NCBI GenBank assembly: GCA_016715195.1
Contig: JADKBB010000038.1
Location: 1-22,303, forward strand
From: Candidatus Villigracilis proximus
GTDB taxonomy: Bacteria > Chloroflexota > Anaerolineae > Anaerolineales > Villigracilaceae
DNA: 22,303 bases
Direction of reading: 5' to 3'
Shown here: one piece after another, positions 1-7,144 of the stretch
Position numbering within the stretch: the first letter of the stretch is position 1
Layout: each line of letters opens with the position of its first letter
Notes under the pieces: generated by a model
Database searches by the model: none
What the model was told of the DNA's origin: nothing
The model's input: the letters and a program-made list of their open reading frames with translations, nothing else
Translations under genes and position numbers: made by a program

Positions 1-8
1 ATTTTCAT
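1..8 (-). CDS. Possible first codons of a following gene, cut by the window edge
   Basis: An ATG read on the minus strand at 8-6 lies nine bases after the DUF1800 stop codon, in the same direction. DUF1800 genes are very often followed by a DUF1501 gene, so a DUF1501 partner is the natural guess. Only two codons and part of a third are visible, so neither the start nor the identity can be shown here. Confidence 0.2.
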
Positions 9-17
9 GAGGGCTCA

Positions 18-1499
18 TTACCGATATTGAAAATAAGGGGATGCGAGTAATAGTGCGCCAATGGAAAAAGCAGGATCCATGCCTGTGATCATTGAAGCCT
101 GCTCAAGCATGTATTGACGTATATCTTCTTCCAAAATATTACCTAACAACCGCAGGCTTAATGTATCAAGTATCTCTGCGTGGGATGTGGAGCCGGCCAG
201 TTCTTCCCAGTCAATTTGGGTATCGGGAAATGCATTTACGGCCAGACCGAGTGCAAAGTTCCAGCGCGCCATCAGGTCATTTGAATTTAGCCACTCAGTG
301 GCTGTATCAGGGTATCCATTGGGAGAAGGCCAAAAGAAGGGGGTTTGTCCCATTTGTCGCAGCATTTTACTTGAAGCGCCATTTAATGCGGCATCTGCAT
401 TGGTTTGTCTGAGTGCGGATACAAAGTATTCAAATGGACGTTTGAGTTTTAATCCCAATGAAGCGCGGAATTCATCTGAAAATAAAATAACTCTCAGGAC
501 GGCAGTAATATCTCCACGGGATGTTTGGAATGCTGACGATGCCTGGGAAACAAGAGCAGGCGGCGGCGAGTCTGAAACGAAACGTCGCACGAGTTTGTAA
601 GAGATGTGATCGGCTGTGGAAGGATGGCTGGCAAGCAAATCCACCAGTTGTTCCCCGTCCTGGATGCCCTGCCCGGCAGGAAAATCCACGCCTAGAATTT
701 GCTTGGCTTGATTGTCGTGCGTGTGTTCATGAAAAATAAATTTTCCGATTTCGCCCCCGTTGCGCGGCAAGGTAACTGACCAGCCAGTAAGCGCCCGAGC
801 AACTTCGACCACATCGGTTTGTGAATATCCGCCGTTGACTCCCAATGTGTGCAGCTCCATTAATTCACGTGAATAATTTTCAGTGGGGCCGTCTTTTGTG
901 CTGGATGCATTATCAAGGTAGATCAGCATGGCCGGACTATGCATGGATGCAGACAGTAATTCACGAAAACTGCCAAGCGCATTCGGGCGGATCACTTCGC
1001 GGTCATCCACGACTTTAAGAAACCGGTCTTTGGTCTTTAAAACATAGATATTAAAATGGTCAGACCAGAAATTGACCATGAGTTCATATAATTGCCGGCG
1101 CGAATACACTGCGCGCAGCAGAGTTGCCTGCACCAATTCGGTGACTGGCCGAGAGCGTTTCTCCAGCGCAACCAGTTCTGAAGCCGGCATGTCCAATACG
1201 GTCAGATGTTCGAGACGCTGTACAAGCGCAGAGTCATCCAATGTTTGCGGCGCAAGTTGCTCCTCCACAAAGGCTTTGAAGCCGATTCGCTTTGCGTGAG
1301 CGATCTCTTCGGGAAGCGGCCCGAGTGTGATGCGCCTTAACGCGGCAGCAATAAATTCATCTTCTGAATTGGATGGCGCTTGGACAGGGGTAAAGGTCGG
1401 CGAAGCAGACCGCGGAGCACACCCCCACAAGGCAGCAGCAGTGGATGTATAGCCGACAAGTTTCAGGAAATCGCGACGGGAAAAGGATCGATTCATCAT
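18..1499 (-). CDS. DUF1800 family protein, Tat-exported lipoprotein
   Basis: A 493-residue protein of the DUF1800 family, whose biochemical role is not established. The N-terminus is a twin-arginine signal (SRRDFLK at residues 7-13), then a hydrophobic stretch and a lipobox LWGC with Cys27. The mature protein should therefore be folded in the cytoplasm, exported by Tat and lipid-anchored outside. The body carries the family pattern of helical segments, including a FWSDHFN segment and an ENYSRELMELHTLGV segment. Two adjacent ATG codons (1499 and 1496) could both start it; no strong Shine-Dalgarno is seen, and the likely promoter ends only about 17 bases upstream, so the leader must be short. 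The next gene upstream, tatA, encodes a component of the export system this protein appears to use. Family call is firm; function unknown. Confidence 0.88.
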   Translation of the reverse strand: MMNRSFSRRDFLKLVGYTSTAAALWGCAPRSASPTFTPVQAPSNSEDEFIAAALRRITLGPLPEEIAHAKRIGFKAFVEEQLAPQTLDDSALVQRLEHLTVLDMPASELVALEKRSRPVTELVQATLLRAVYSRRQLYELMVNFWSDHFNIYVLKTKDRFLKVVDDREVIRPNALGSFRELLSASMHSPAMLIYLDNASSTKDGPTENYSRELMELHTLGVNGGYSQTDVVEVARALTGWSVTLPRNGGEIGKFIFHEHTHDNQAKQILGVDFPAGQGIQDGEQLVDLLASHPSTADHISYKLVRRFVSDSPPPALVSQASSAFQTSRGDITAVLRVILFSDEFRASLGLKLKRPFEYFVSALRQTNADAALNGASSKMLRQMGQTPFFWPSPNGYPDTATEWLNSNDLMARWNFALGLAVNAFPDTQIDWEELAGSTSHAEILDTLSLRLLGNILEEDIRQYMLEQASMITGMDPAFSIGALLLASPYFQYR

Positions 1500-1516
1500 G
1501 TAATTTTATTCAAATT

Positions 1517-1545
1517 ATATTACCAATAAAGCAGCGGTCTGTAAA
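1517..1545 (-). promoter_or_regulatory. Putative sigma-70 promoter of the DUF1800 gene
   Basis: On the minus strand TTTACA (1545-1540), a 17-base spacer and TAATAT (1522-1517). An overlapping TATAAT lies at 1519-1514. Transcription would begin roughly ten bases before the start codon. It sits downstream of the tatA terminator, so the DUF1800 gene seems to be its own unit. Confidence 0.5.
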
Positions 1546-1562
1546 TTTTATGTAAACTTGTT

Positions 1563-1613
1563 AAATAAAAAGAAGAAAGCCGCCAAAATAACGGCGACAT
1601 TCTTCTTTTTTTA
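1563..1613 (-). terminator. Rho-independent terminator after tatA
   Basis: A stem-loop with arms 1572-1584 and 1593-1605 (GAAGAA/TTCTTC outside, a GC-rich core of CGCC/GGCG inside, one mismatch and one G-T pair). On the minus strand it is followed by TTTTTATTT. The plus-strand side also has a T tract (1606-1612), so it could work in both directions. It closes the fabF-fabH-tatA group. Confidence 0.75.
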
Positions 1614-1618
1614 TTTAT

Positions 1619-1804
1619 CTATTTCTTTTCTTCTTGAGTTTCGTCTTTTTCAGTCTGCTCGTCTTTATTGCCCAATCCTTCACGGAAGTTCTTAATGCTG
1701 CGCCCGAGTTCCCCAGCAATTTTGCCAATACGCCCCGGACCAAACAAGAGAACGACGATAACGAGAATGACGATCCATTCTGCACCACGCGGTAAACCTA
1801 GCAT
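1619..1804 (-). CDS. tatA: Sec-independent protein translocase TatA/TatE
   Basis: A 61-residue TatA-type protein. One N-terminal membrane helix (about residues 9-22, WIVILVIVVLLFGPGRIG) ends in the FGPGRI hinge typical of the family. An amphipathic helix (KIAGELGRSIKNFREGL) and a highly charged Glu/Lys tail follow. TatA oligomers form the pore of the twin-arginine translocase, which exports folded proteins; tatC is not in this window. A strong AAGGAG-type ribosome site lies just before the ATG. The gene is transcribed toward the DUF1800 gene, whose product has a Tat signal, but a terminator lies between them. Length and domain order match the family. Confidence 0.92.
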   Translation of the reverse strand: MLGLPRGAEWIVILVIVVLLFGPGRIGKIAGELGRSIKNFREGLGNKDEQTEKDETQEEKK

Positions 1805-1861
1805 AAAACACTCCTTTTAGTGAATTTCAATCTTATCCTACCACAATTGAATAAAAAGTGA

Positions 1862-2353
1862 TTAAAGTTCTCTGCGTGAGAAGAGGCCTTCGATATAACG
1901 AATGGCGCGGCGGATCAATGAGCGCAGCCGTGCAAAGATACGATATTGCTCGGGATGAACAGACTTCTTCACCGGAAGCGGGCCTGTCCATTCGACGACC
2001 ATCGCGCCCCAGGTGAGACCGCCGCCGAAACCAACAAACACGACTTTGTCTTTGGGCTTGATCTGGGATTTTTGCAGGGCTTCGACTGTCGCAATTGGAA
2101 TCGAAGCTGTGGATGTATTTCCATAACGATCAACATTGATCACAAATCGATCCAGGGGCATTTTTAAATATTTTGCGGCAGTTTCAATGATGCGGTAGTT
2201 TGCCTGATGTGGAACGATCCATTGCACATCGTTGGTGGTCAATTTGACCTGTTCCAGCGCCTCCAATACGGCACGCCCCATGACACGTGTAGCAAAGCGG
2301 AAAACTTCCTTCCCATCCATTTGAACAAAATGCTTGCCTTCATGAATGGTCAA
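1862..2353 (-). CDS. fabH: 3-oxoacyl-ACP synthase III (FabH), C-terminal part of a frame-shifted gene
   Basis: This open stretch is the second half of the fabH gene that begins at 2966. It carries two of the three catalytic residues of the thiolase-fold condensing enzyme: His in VPHQANYRI and Asn in YGNTSTASIP, plus the FGGGLTWGA loop near the end. About 35 extra residues rich in Arg follow the usual FabH end. The TTG at 2353 that opens the stretch has no ribosome site and falls inside the domain, so I do not believe it is a real start. Removing one base in about 2343-2365 joins this to the upstream half as a 367-residue protein. TatA follows 57 bases later on the same strand. Confidence 0.8.
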   Translation of the reverse strand: MTIHEGKHFVQMDGKEVFRFATRVMGRAVLEALEQVKLTTNDVQWIVPHQANYRIIETAAKYLKMPLDRFVINVDRYGNTSTASIPIATVEALQKSQIKPKDKVVFVGFGGGLTWGAMVVEWTGPLPVKKSVHPEQYRIFARLRSLIRRAIRYIEGLFSRREL

Positions 2354-2966
2354 CTCCGGTTGCAGGGTGACGCGAACCGCCGCCCAACAAGGTCAACGAG
2401 TCTGCGCCGGAGCCGTCTGAATGCATCACCGCAGACATTACACCGCCGGGCACGTCACTGGCCTGCAAAACAAATGCACCGGCGCCATCGCCAAACAAAA
2501 TGCAGGTATTGCGGTCTTTCCAATTAACAAAACGCGAAAGTACTTCGGTGCCGACAATTAATACATTTTTGATCGAACCGCTGCGAATGGCCTGCGCGCC
2601 CATGTTGGTTGCAAAAATAAAACCTGTGCAGGCGGCTTGAATATCAAACGCGCCCGCCTTGGTGGCGCCGATCTGATCCTGAATAATACAAGCGGTGGCA
2701 GGGAAAATATATTCTGGAGAAGATGAAGTGCAGATAATCAGGTCCAATTCAGTTGGAGCGAGGTTTGCAACCTGTAAAGCTCTGATGGCAGCTTCCACGC
2801 CCATGGTGGATGGGAATTCGTTTTCACGGGCAATGCGGCGTTCGCGAATGCCGGTGCGGTCGCGGATCCACTCATCGTTGGTGTCTACAAGTTTGGATAT
2901 ATCATCGTTGGTCAGCACGGGTTCCGGGACATACATGCCCCAGCCCGTAATATGCGCGAATGGCAT
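2340..2966 (-). CDS. fabH: 3-oxoacyl-ACP synthase III (FabH), N-terminal part of a frame-shifted gene
   Basis: FabH starts type II fatty acid synthesis by condensing acetyl-CoA or a short branched acyl-CoA with malonyl-ACP. This half has the FabH hallmarks: DEWIRDRTGI (residues 31-40) and the nucleophile Cys113 in the QAACTGF motif, followed by GDGAGAFVLQ. Its reading frame runs into TGA at 2342-2340 just after GGGSRHPAT, while the remainder continues in the next frame. The start is supported by AAGGAG, which overlaps the fabF stop codon only ten bases away, so fabF and fabH are surely co-transcribed. Either the gene is broken, or the sequence holds one surplus base. As read, no intact FabH would be made. 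Confidence 0.85.
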   Translation of the reverse strand: MPFAHITGWGMYVPEPVLTNDDISKLVDTNDEWIRDRTGIRERRIARENEFPSTMGVEAAIRALQVANLAPTELDLIICTSSSPEYIFPATACIIQDQIGATKAGAFDIQAACTGFIFATNMGAQAIRSGSIKNVLIVGTEVLSRFVNWKDRNTCILFGDGAGAFVLQASDVPGGVMSAVMHSDGSGADSLTLLGGGSRHPATGVDHS

Positions 2967-2976
2967 TCTCTCTCCT

Positions 2977-4218
2977 TTATTGGTTAAAGCGGCTTAAGAT
3001 GAGGGTGGCGTTGTGTCCGCCAAAACCAAATGAATTGGACATGACATGCCGCGGTTCAGCTTTGCGGGGCTGATTGGGAATGTAATCCAGGTCACAAATT
3101 GGATCGGGGGTTTCATAGTTGATCGTTGGCGGCAGAATATTATTCAAAATTGTCATGACGCTGACAACCGCCTCCAACGAACCTGACGCGCCCAACAAAT
3201 GACCGGTCATGGATTTGGTGGAGGAAACAGGAATCTTATAGGCTTGCTCACCAAACACGGCTTTGATGGCATTGGTCTCACTCTTGTCATTCATTGGAGT
3301 TGATGTGCCATGCGCGTTGATGTAGTCGATCTCTTCAAGTTGCAAACCGGCATCCTGCAAAGCAAGCCGCATGGAATTTGCAGCGCCCGCGCCGTCTTCC
3401 GCTGGCGCTGAGATGTGATGCGCATCGTCGGTTGTGCCGTAGCCTGTAAATTCACATAGAATATTTGCGCCGCGTGCCTGTGCATATTCAAGAGACTCAA
3501 GGATCAGAATTCCGGCGCCTTCCGCCATCACAAAACCGTCACGGTTTTTGTCAAACGGACGTGAAGCCTTTTGTGGATCTTCATTGAGCGTGGACAAAGC
3601 GGTCATGGCATTCATTCCAGCCATCGCAATCGCACTGATGGCTGCCTCTGAAGAACCGGCGATCATCACATCTGCCGCGCCGCGCCGAATCATTTCAGCG
3701 GCTTCACCCAACGCATTTGTGCCTGAAGCGCAGGCCGTTGCAAGCGACATATTCGTCCCGCGCGCGCCAACACGAATTGCGATATTCCCCGCAGCGCCAT
3801 CGGAGATCATCATCGGGATCAGGAACGGACTGACACGGTCAGGCCCGCGCTGACGCATTACTTCATACTGCTCAACCAATGTAAGAATACCGCCAATACC
3901 CGAGCCAATTAAAATGCCAACACGGTTACGATTCGATTCATCAATTACCAAACCTGATTGAGCAAGCGCCTCCAATGTGGCGGCAGTAGCCAACTGCGTG
4001 AAACGGTCCATTTTTCGGGCATCGCGTGTGCCAAATAAAGCAGCGGGATCAAAATCTTTTACTTCAGCGGCAAATCGGGTTTTATGTGCGCTTGCATCAA
4101 AAGCAGTAATAGGAGCCGCTCCAGATTTACCAGCCAGCAAAGCCTGCCAAGTATCAGTTACATTATTCCCCACCGGACTCATACAACCAAGCCCGGTTAC
4201 AACTACACGTTTTCTCAT
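2977..4218 (-). CDS. fabF: 3-oxoacyl-ACP synthase II (FabF)
   Basis: FabF elongates acyl-ACP with malonyl-ACP in type II fatty acid synthesis. The 413-residue length matches the family, and the Cys-His-His triad is complete: Cys163 in ATACASGTNA, His303 in NAHGTSTPMND and His340 in KSMTGHLLGASGS, the same numbering as the E. coli enzyme. Lys335, next to the second His motif, and the GFGGHNA motif near the end are also present. A good AAGGAG site lies seven bases before the ATG, and the promoter is immediately upstream. It is the first gene of a fabF-fabH group. No acyl carrier protein, fabD or fabG is near, unlike the common fab cluster. Confidence 0.95.
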   Translation of the reverse strand: MRKRVVVTGLGCMSPVGNNVTDTWQALLAGKSGAAPITAFDASAHKTRFAAEVKDFDPAALFGTRDARKMDRFTQLATAATLEALAQSGLVIDESNRNRVGILIGSGIGGILTLVEQYEVMRQRGPDRVSPFLIPMMISDGAAGNIAIRVGARGTNMSLATACASGTNALGEAAEMIRRGAADVMIAGSSEAAISAIAMAGMNAMTALSTLNEDPQKASRPFDKNRDGFVMAEGAGILILESLEYAQARGANILCEFTGYGTTDDAHHISAPAEDGAGAANSMRLALQDAGLQLEEIDYINAHGTSTPMNDKSETNAIKAVFGEQAYKIPVSSTKSMTGHLLGASGSLEAVVSVMTILNNILPPTINYETPDPICDLDYIPNQPRKAEPRHVMSNSFGFGGHNATLILSRFNQ

Positions 4219-4239
4219 TCGTGTTCTCCTTAAATTAAA

Positions 4240-4268
4240 GTATTAATTTATAAACAAATGAGGGACAA
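4240..4268 (-). promoter_or_regulatory. Putative sigma-70 promoter of fabF-fabH
   Basis: On the minus strand TTGTCC (4268-4263), a 17-base spacer and TAATAC (4245-4240), about 20 bases before the fabF start codon. The -35 box lies in the 3' arm-to-loop part of the hairpin at 4260-4286, so the upstream gene's terminator and this promoter share bases. Confidence 0.5.
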
Positions 4269-4286
4269 GGATAAAACCCGTCCCTC
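4260..4286. terminator. Hairpin between the HAD-DinB gene and fabF, probable terminator
   Basis: Seven-base perfect arms GAGGGAC (4260-4266) and GTCCCTC (4280-4286) with a 13-base loop. It lies downstream of neither gene's 3' end in the strict sense: it sits before fabF, 45 bases above the end of the HAD-DinB gene, so it can stop plus-strand transcription or act in the fabF leader region. The flanking T-rich stretch is weak. Confidence 0.35.
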
Positions 4287-4331
4287 ACTCTCGTAATAAC
4301 ACTGCAATCGTCTGGAAGACACGCATAAAAT

Positions 4332-5050
4332 CTACAGTTTCTTTAGAGTGGACCATGCCTGTTGGATGTGTAACCGGTCATGTTCTGCAATAAAGCCGAC
4401 CACTTCCAGAAAATTTGTCGGGCCAAAAATAGCATGGCGTGCTTTCTTTCCCAAGTCTTCAATCGTGATCTTTTTTAGCAAAGCCAGTGTTTCACGTCTG
4501 GCGTCATTAAATTCCTGTAAAGCAGAAATTCCATTTTCGTGTAAATAATTTCTTTGGCTGGCCCACACACTGGTATCAGGGCGTGGAATAAAAGGTTCGC
4601 TTTGCTCTGCGAATAATTTGATCTGCATTTGATTGATCTCACGCTCAGTATCACGCAGGTGACAAATCACCTCAGTCAAAGCCCAATCATCGGGTGTCGG
4701 TTCATGCGACCAGTCCGCTGCATTAAGCCGGCGCGTTAATCCATTCATCGCTGCGGGAGTTGCGGCTAATACTGCCAAAATAGAATCTTTTGTTTTGAAG
4801 GATGGAGTCAAAGCGGAGAGGTCGGTGGACTCAAGCCACAGACGCAGATCAGACAATTTGCCGCGTGCCCCCGCTTCCGGTCCAGACTTTGAAGCGGATT
4901 CATCATCCACGTGATAGGTAGCCAGCCCAAGCATTTGTGCCGGACGGATGTCGCGCTCCATGTCATTCCCCACCATCAATACGGAACCATCAGGCCAGCC
5001 CATGCGCCCGAGGACTTCAGCATAATAAGCGGGGTGTGTTTTTGAAAAAA
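4332..5050 (-). CDS. HAD hydrolase-DinB fusion, C-terminal part of a broken gene
   Basis: This stretch holds the end of a HAD phosphatase domain (SKTHPAYY with the motif III Lys, then MVGNDMERD, motif IV) followed by a complete DinB-like four-helix domain. The DinB part shows ICHLRDTE and AEHDRLHIQQAW, whose His residues resemble the metal ligands of that superfamily. The reading frame stays open up to 5192, but the residues encoded before about 5050 do not look like a HAD protein, so I place the real boundary at the A6 run (5045-5050). The gene ends in TAG at 4332. The function of such fusions is not established; small-molecule phosphatase plus thiol or metal chemistry is only a guess. Confidence 0.72.
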
Positions 5051-5067
5051 TGAAAATGATCGTAAGT

Positions 5068-5523
5068 TCAAACAAGCTCAAATTGTTCAGGCTCAAAGCC
5101 CGCCCAGCGTAATCTGTGATAAGTGGCCTTGCGCGGCAAAAGCGGATCAGTGGCAATCGCGATGCGATATCCTTGAGAGAATGCCCAATCAACGAACGGC
5201 TTTGCTTCCGGTTTTTGAGAGGTCAACCCCGACAGGCTTGGAAAAATATTATCGTAAAAATTTTCTATGGCGGTTTCAAGCAAATCGCGGGGAGTGTTTA
5301 TTTGCGGAAAAAACTCCGCATCAAAAACATCCTGCAAGGTATGTGAAAAATCTTCGCTTTCGTTCATCTTCTGCGTACCTGAGATCAACGCGCGGAACAT
5401 GATTTCAGGAGCAATCTGCGGCGCAAGTTCTCTTGCCAATGCCTGAAAATAGGCCGGGATGAAAGATTCCAGATTTGTATTTAGCAGTGTGTCATCAAGA
5501 TCAAGCAGTAATGTTAGTGTCAT
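5068..5523 (-). CDS. HAD hydrolase-DinB fusion, N-terminal part of a broken gene
   Basis: The start of a HAD-superfamily hydrolase. Motif I is DLDDT (residues 7-11, with the nucleophile Asp), and motif II is the IAIATDP segment; a helical cap domain lies between them. The frame stops at TGA (5070-5068) just after FEPEQFELV. If that stop is ignored, the same frame continues TYDHFHF, which fits a HAD protein well, and one surplus base in the following A6 run would then restore SKTHPAYY. So the gene seems to carry two lesions within 26 bases. Reading 5523-4332 minus one base gives 396 residues. The ribosome site GGGGGAG lies in a small hairpin. Upstream on the same strand is the eight-cysteine gene. 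Confidence 0.75.
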   Translation of the reverse strand: MTLTLLLDLDDTLLNTNLESFIPAYFQALARELAPQIAPEIMFRALISGTQKMNESEDFSHTLQDVFDAEFFPQINTPRDLLETAIENFYDNIFPSLSGLTSQKPEAKPFVDWAFSQGYRIAIATDPLLPRKATYHRLRWAGFEPEQFELV

Positions 5524-5531
5524 AAGGTTTA

Positions 5532-5546
5532 GACTCCCCCGGAGTC
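5532..5546 (-). promoter_or_regulatory. Small hairpin covering the ribosome site of the HAD-DinB gene
   Basis: Arms GACTCC and GGAGTC (six pairs, three-base loop). On the minus-strand transcript the 3' arm contains the only Shine-Dalgarno-like sequence (GGGGGAG) before the ATG at 5523, so folding would hide it. It has no T tract, so it is not a typical terminator. Confidence 0.4.
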
Positions 5547-5550
5547 AGAG

Positions 5551-5880
5551 TTATTCTTTTATTTCAAATTTGAAGGGCAAGTCGTGACACTCTCCACAGC
5601 CGATCTGCGGTTCTGCAACATCACGTTTTGTCTTTTCGCAATATGCATTCACCTGCACACGACGCTGAAACAGCGCTGTGAATGGCCGGGCGACTGTTAT
5701 GTTTAACTTCATGTGTTTGCATGAATTCGCGCGCGCAATATCGGGTACAGGGCAGGTCTTGCACAGATCGCCTGTCCAGTTTTCGCCGCTGGCTTTCAGC
5801 AGACGACATTCTTCCACGTTGCGTCCACGAAAGTAATCACCGTGGAAGTGTGGGCATTCGCGCCCGGCAGGTGTTTTCAT
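5551..5880 (-). CDS. Small eight-cysteine protein, unknown function, probable metal binder
   Basis: I do not recognise a named family. The 109-residue soluble protein has eight Cys: C9, C25, C40 and C43 (CKTC), C54, C81, C95 and C98 (CGEC, followed by His). Two CxxC pairs plus four single Cys suit two four-cysteine metal or Fe-S sites. There is no signal peptide or membrane helix. It starts MKTPAGRECPHFHG and has no clear ribosome site. It lies between efp (117 bases upstream) and the HAD-DinB gene (27 bases downstream), same strand, so it may be co-transcribed with the latter. The regular cysteine spacing and codon use argue that it is real. Confidence 0.7.
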   Translation of the reverse strand: MKTPAGRECPHFHGDYFRGRNVEECRLLKASGENWTGDLCKTCPVPDIARANSCKHMKLNITVARPFTALFQRRVQVNAYCEKTKRDVAEPQIGCGECHDLPFKFEIKE

Positions 5881-5969
5881 AGGGTTTTTGGATAATTATT
5901 AATATTTAACAACCAGAGCGAAGTGATGAGCACTTTAAAGCATCAGAATTATGCGGTAAAAAATGTCCA

Positions 5970-5987
5970 TCGGCTCCGCTCGGGGTG
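5970..5987. repeat. Short motif also found in the korB terminator loop
   Basis: The 18-mer at 5970-5987 matches the one at 19270-19287 at 14 of 18 positions (form TCGGCTNNGCTCNGGNTG). It lies between efp and the eight-cysteine gene. It may be a copy of a dispersed intergenic repeat. Confidence 0.35.
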
Positions 5988-5996
5988 TGCAACAAA

Positions 5997-6554
5997 TTAG
6001 ACGCGTGTGACGTATTCGCCTGTGCGTGTGTCTACCCGAATGGTGTCGCCGACCACTACAAAGTTTGGACATTGAACGGTCACGCCGGATTCGGTGGTGA
6101 CTTTCTTCGTCACGCCGGTGGCGGTATCGCCGCGAATAGCCATTTCTGCTTCAACAACTTTCAAATCTACGGAGGTGGGGAGTTCCACGTCAATGGCTTC
6201 GCCTTTGTAGAAGGTTAACTTAACTTCCATGCCTTCTTTCAGGTAATAAGCACTGTCGCCGAGAGACTCTTTTTTGATGCCGGGCTGCTCGAATGTGACA
6301 TTGTCCATGAAGTAGTACAAGTCGCCGTCATTATATAAATAGGAGACATTGGCAAAATCAAGGCTGACATCCTGAACAGATTGTCCTGAGCTGAATGTGC
6401 GCTCGATGGTTGAGCCGGTTAATAAATTGCGGGCTTTGACTTTAATATTGGCGTTGCCGCGGCCTGTTTTATTATGGCTGTAATCCAAAACCTTCAAGAG
6501 ATTACCGTCCAATTCAAATGTGACGCCTTTACGAAGTTCGTTTACATCAATCAT
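5997..6554 (-). CDS. efp: Translation elongation factor P
   Basis: EF-P binds stalled ribosomes and helps form peptide bonds at consecutive prolines. The 185-residue length and three beta-barrel domains match the family, including the C-terminal signature (KKVTTESGVTVQCPNF and GDTIRVDTRTGEYVTRV). In domain I the loop that reaches the peptidyl-transferase centre reads HNKTGRGNAN, which places Arg32 where many EF-Ps have a modifiable Lys. An AAGGA ribosome site precedes the ATG. The gene has its own promoter with an extended -10 and is followed by the eight-cysteine gene. No modification enzyme (EpmA, EarP or YmfI type) is in the window. Confidence 0.95.
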   Translation of the reverse strand: MIDVNELRKGVTFELDGNLLKVLDYSHNKTGRGNANIKVKARNLLTGSTIERTFSSGQSVQDVSLDFANVSYLYNDGDLYYFMDNVTFEQPGIKKESLGDSAYYLKEGMEVKLTFYKGEAIDVELPTSVDLKVVEAEMAIRGDTATGVTKKVTTESGVTVQCPNFVVVGDTIRVDTRTGEYVTRV

Positions 6555-6603
6555 GCTTGCACTTTCCTTATTTGTTTGATTTATTTTTTTATGAAGCGGG
6601 CGG

Positions 6604-6633
6604 ATTATACCAATGAGTTACAGGTCATGGCTA
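6604..6633 (-). promoter_or_regulatory. Putative extended -10 promoter of efp
   Basis: On the minus strand TGGTATAAT (6612-6604) is a perfect TATAAT with the upstream TG of an extended -10. A poor -35 (TAGCCA, 6633-6628) is spaced 18 bases away. The predicted leader is about 43 bases. Confidence 0.5.
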
Positions 6634-6649
6634 GGTTGAGAAGACCTTG

Positions 6650-7144
6650 TTAGTGAGAAGCCTCGGAATTCGGGTCATCATTCAGCAGTTGCACCGCGTG
6701 AGGAAGCACGGGCAATATGGTCTGTAAATTTTCGACTGCACCTTTTGGGCTGCCGGGCAAATTGACGATCAGTGTGCGGCCGCGGATGCCGGCAATTCCA
6801 CGTGACAGCATGGCATGAGGGGTTTTCTTCAAGCTGTCTGCGCGCATGGCTTCAGCCAGACCGGGAGCATCACGCTGAATAATGGCGCGTGTGGCTTCCG
6901 GAGTTACATCACGCAGAGCAAAGCCGGTGCCGCCTGTGGTAAGGATCACGTCAAATCTGCCGCTGTCGGCCCAGGCAGTCAATGCGGCACGGATGGTGGA
7001 TTCATCGTCCGCTAGAATGGCTTGTTCGATGACCGACCAGTTTTGAGCGAGGACAAGATGCGCGAGCGCAGGTCCGGATGCGTCTGCCCGTTCGCCACGC
7101 GAGGAACGGTCTGAGAGAGTCAAAATTCCAAATCGAATGGTCAT
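6650..7144 (-). CDS. mog: Molybdopterin adenylyltransferase (MogA/MoaB family)
   Basis: This 164-residue protein belongs to the MoaB/Mog family, which adenylates molybdopterin before metal insertion in molybdenum cofactor synthesis. Visible family motifs are LTLSDRSSRGERAD (N-terminus), LTTGGTGFALRDVTPEAT (the substrate-binding GGTG loop) and NLPGSPKGAVENL. I chose the ATG at 7144 because it gives the family N-terminus MTIRFGILTLSD and overlaps the stop of the GNAT gene as ATGA. The reading frame extends 17 codons further upstream, but those residues lie inside the GNAT gene and do not resemble the family. It is the last gene of the tpx-to-mog group. Mog versus MoaB cannot be settled from sequence alone. 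Confidence 0.88.
   Translation of the reverse strand: MTIRFGILTLSDRSSRGERADASGPALAHLVLAQNWSVIEQAILADDESTIRAALTAWADSGRFDVILTTGGTGFALRDVTPEATRAIIQRDAPGLAEAMRADSLKKTPHAMLSRGIAGIRGRTLIVNLPGSPKGAVENLQTILPVLPHAVQLLNDDPNSEASH

Noticed and set aside
5068..5070. TGA read as a sense codon
   Set aside because: lon, the receiver gene, the GNAT gene and the MFS gene end normally in TGA.
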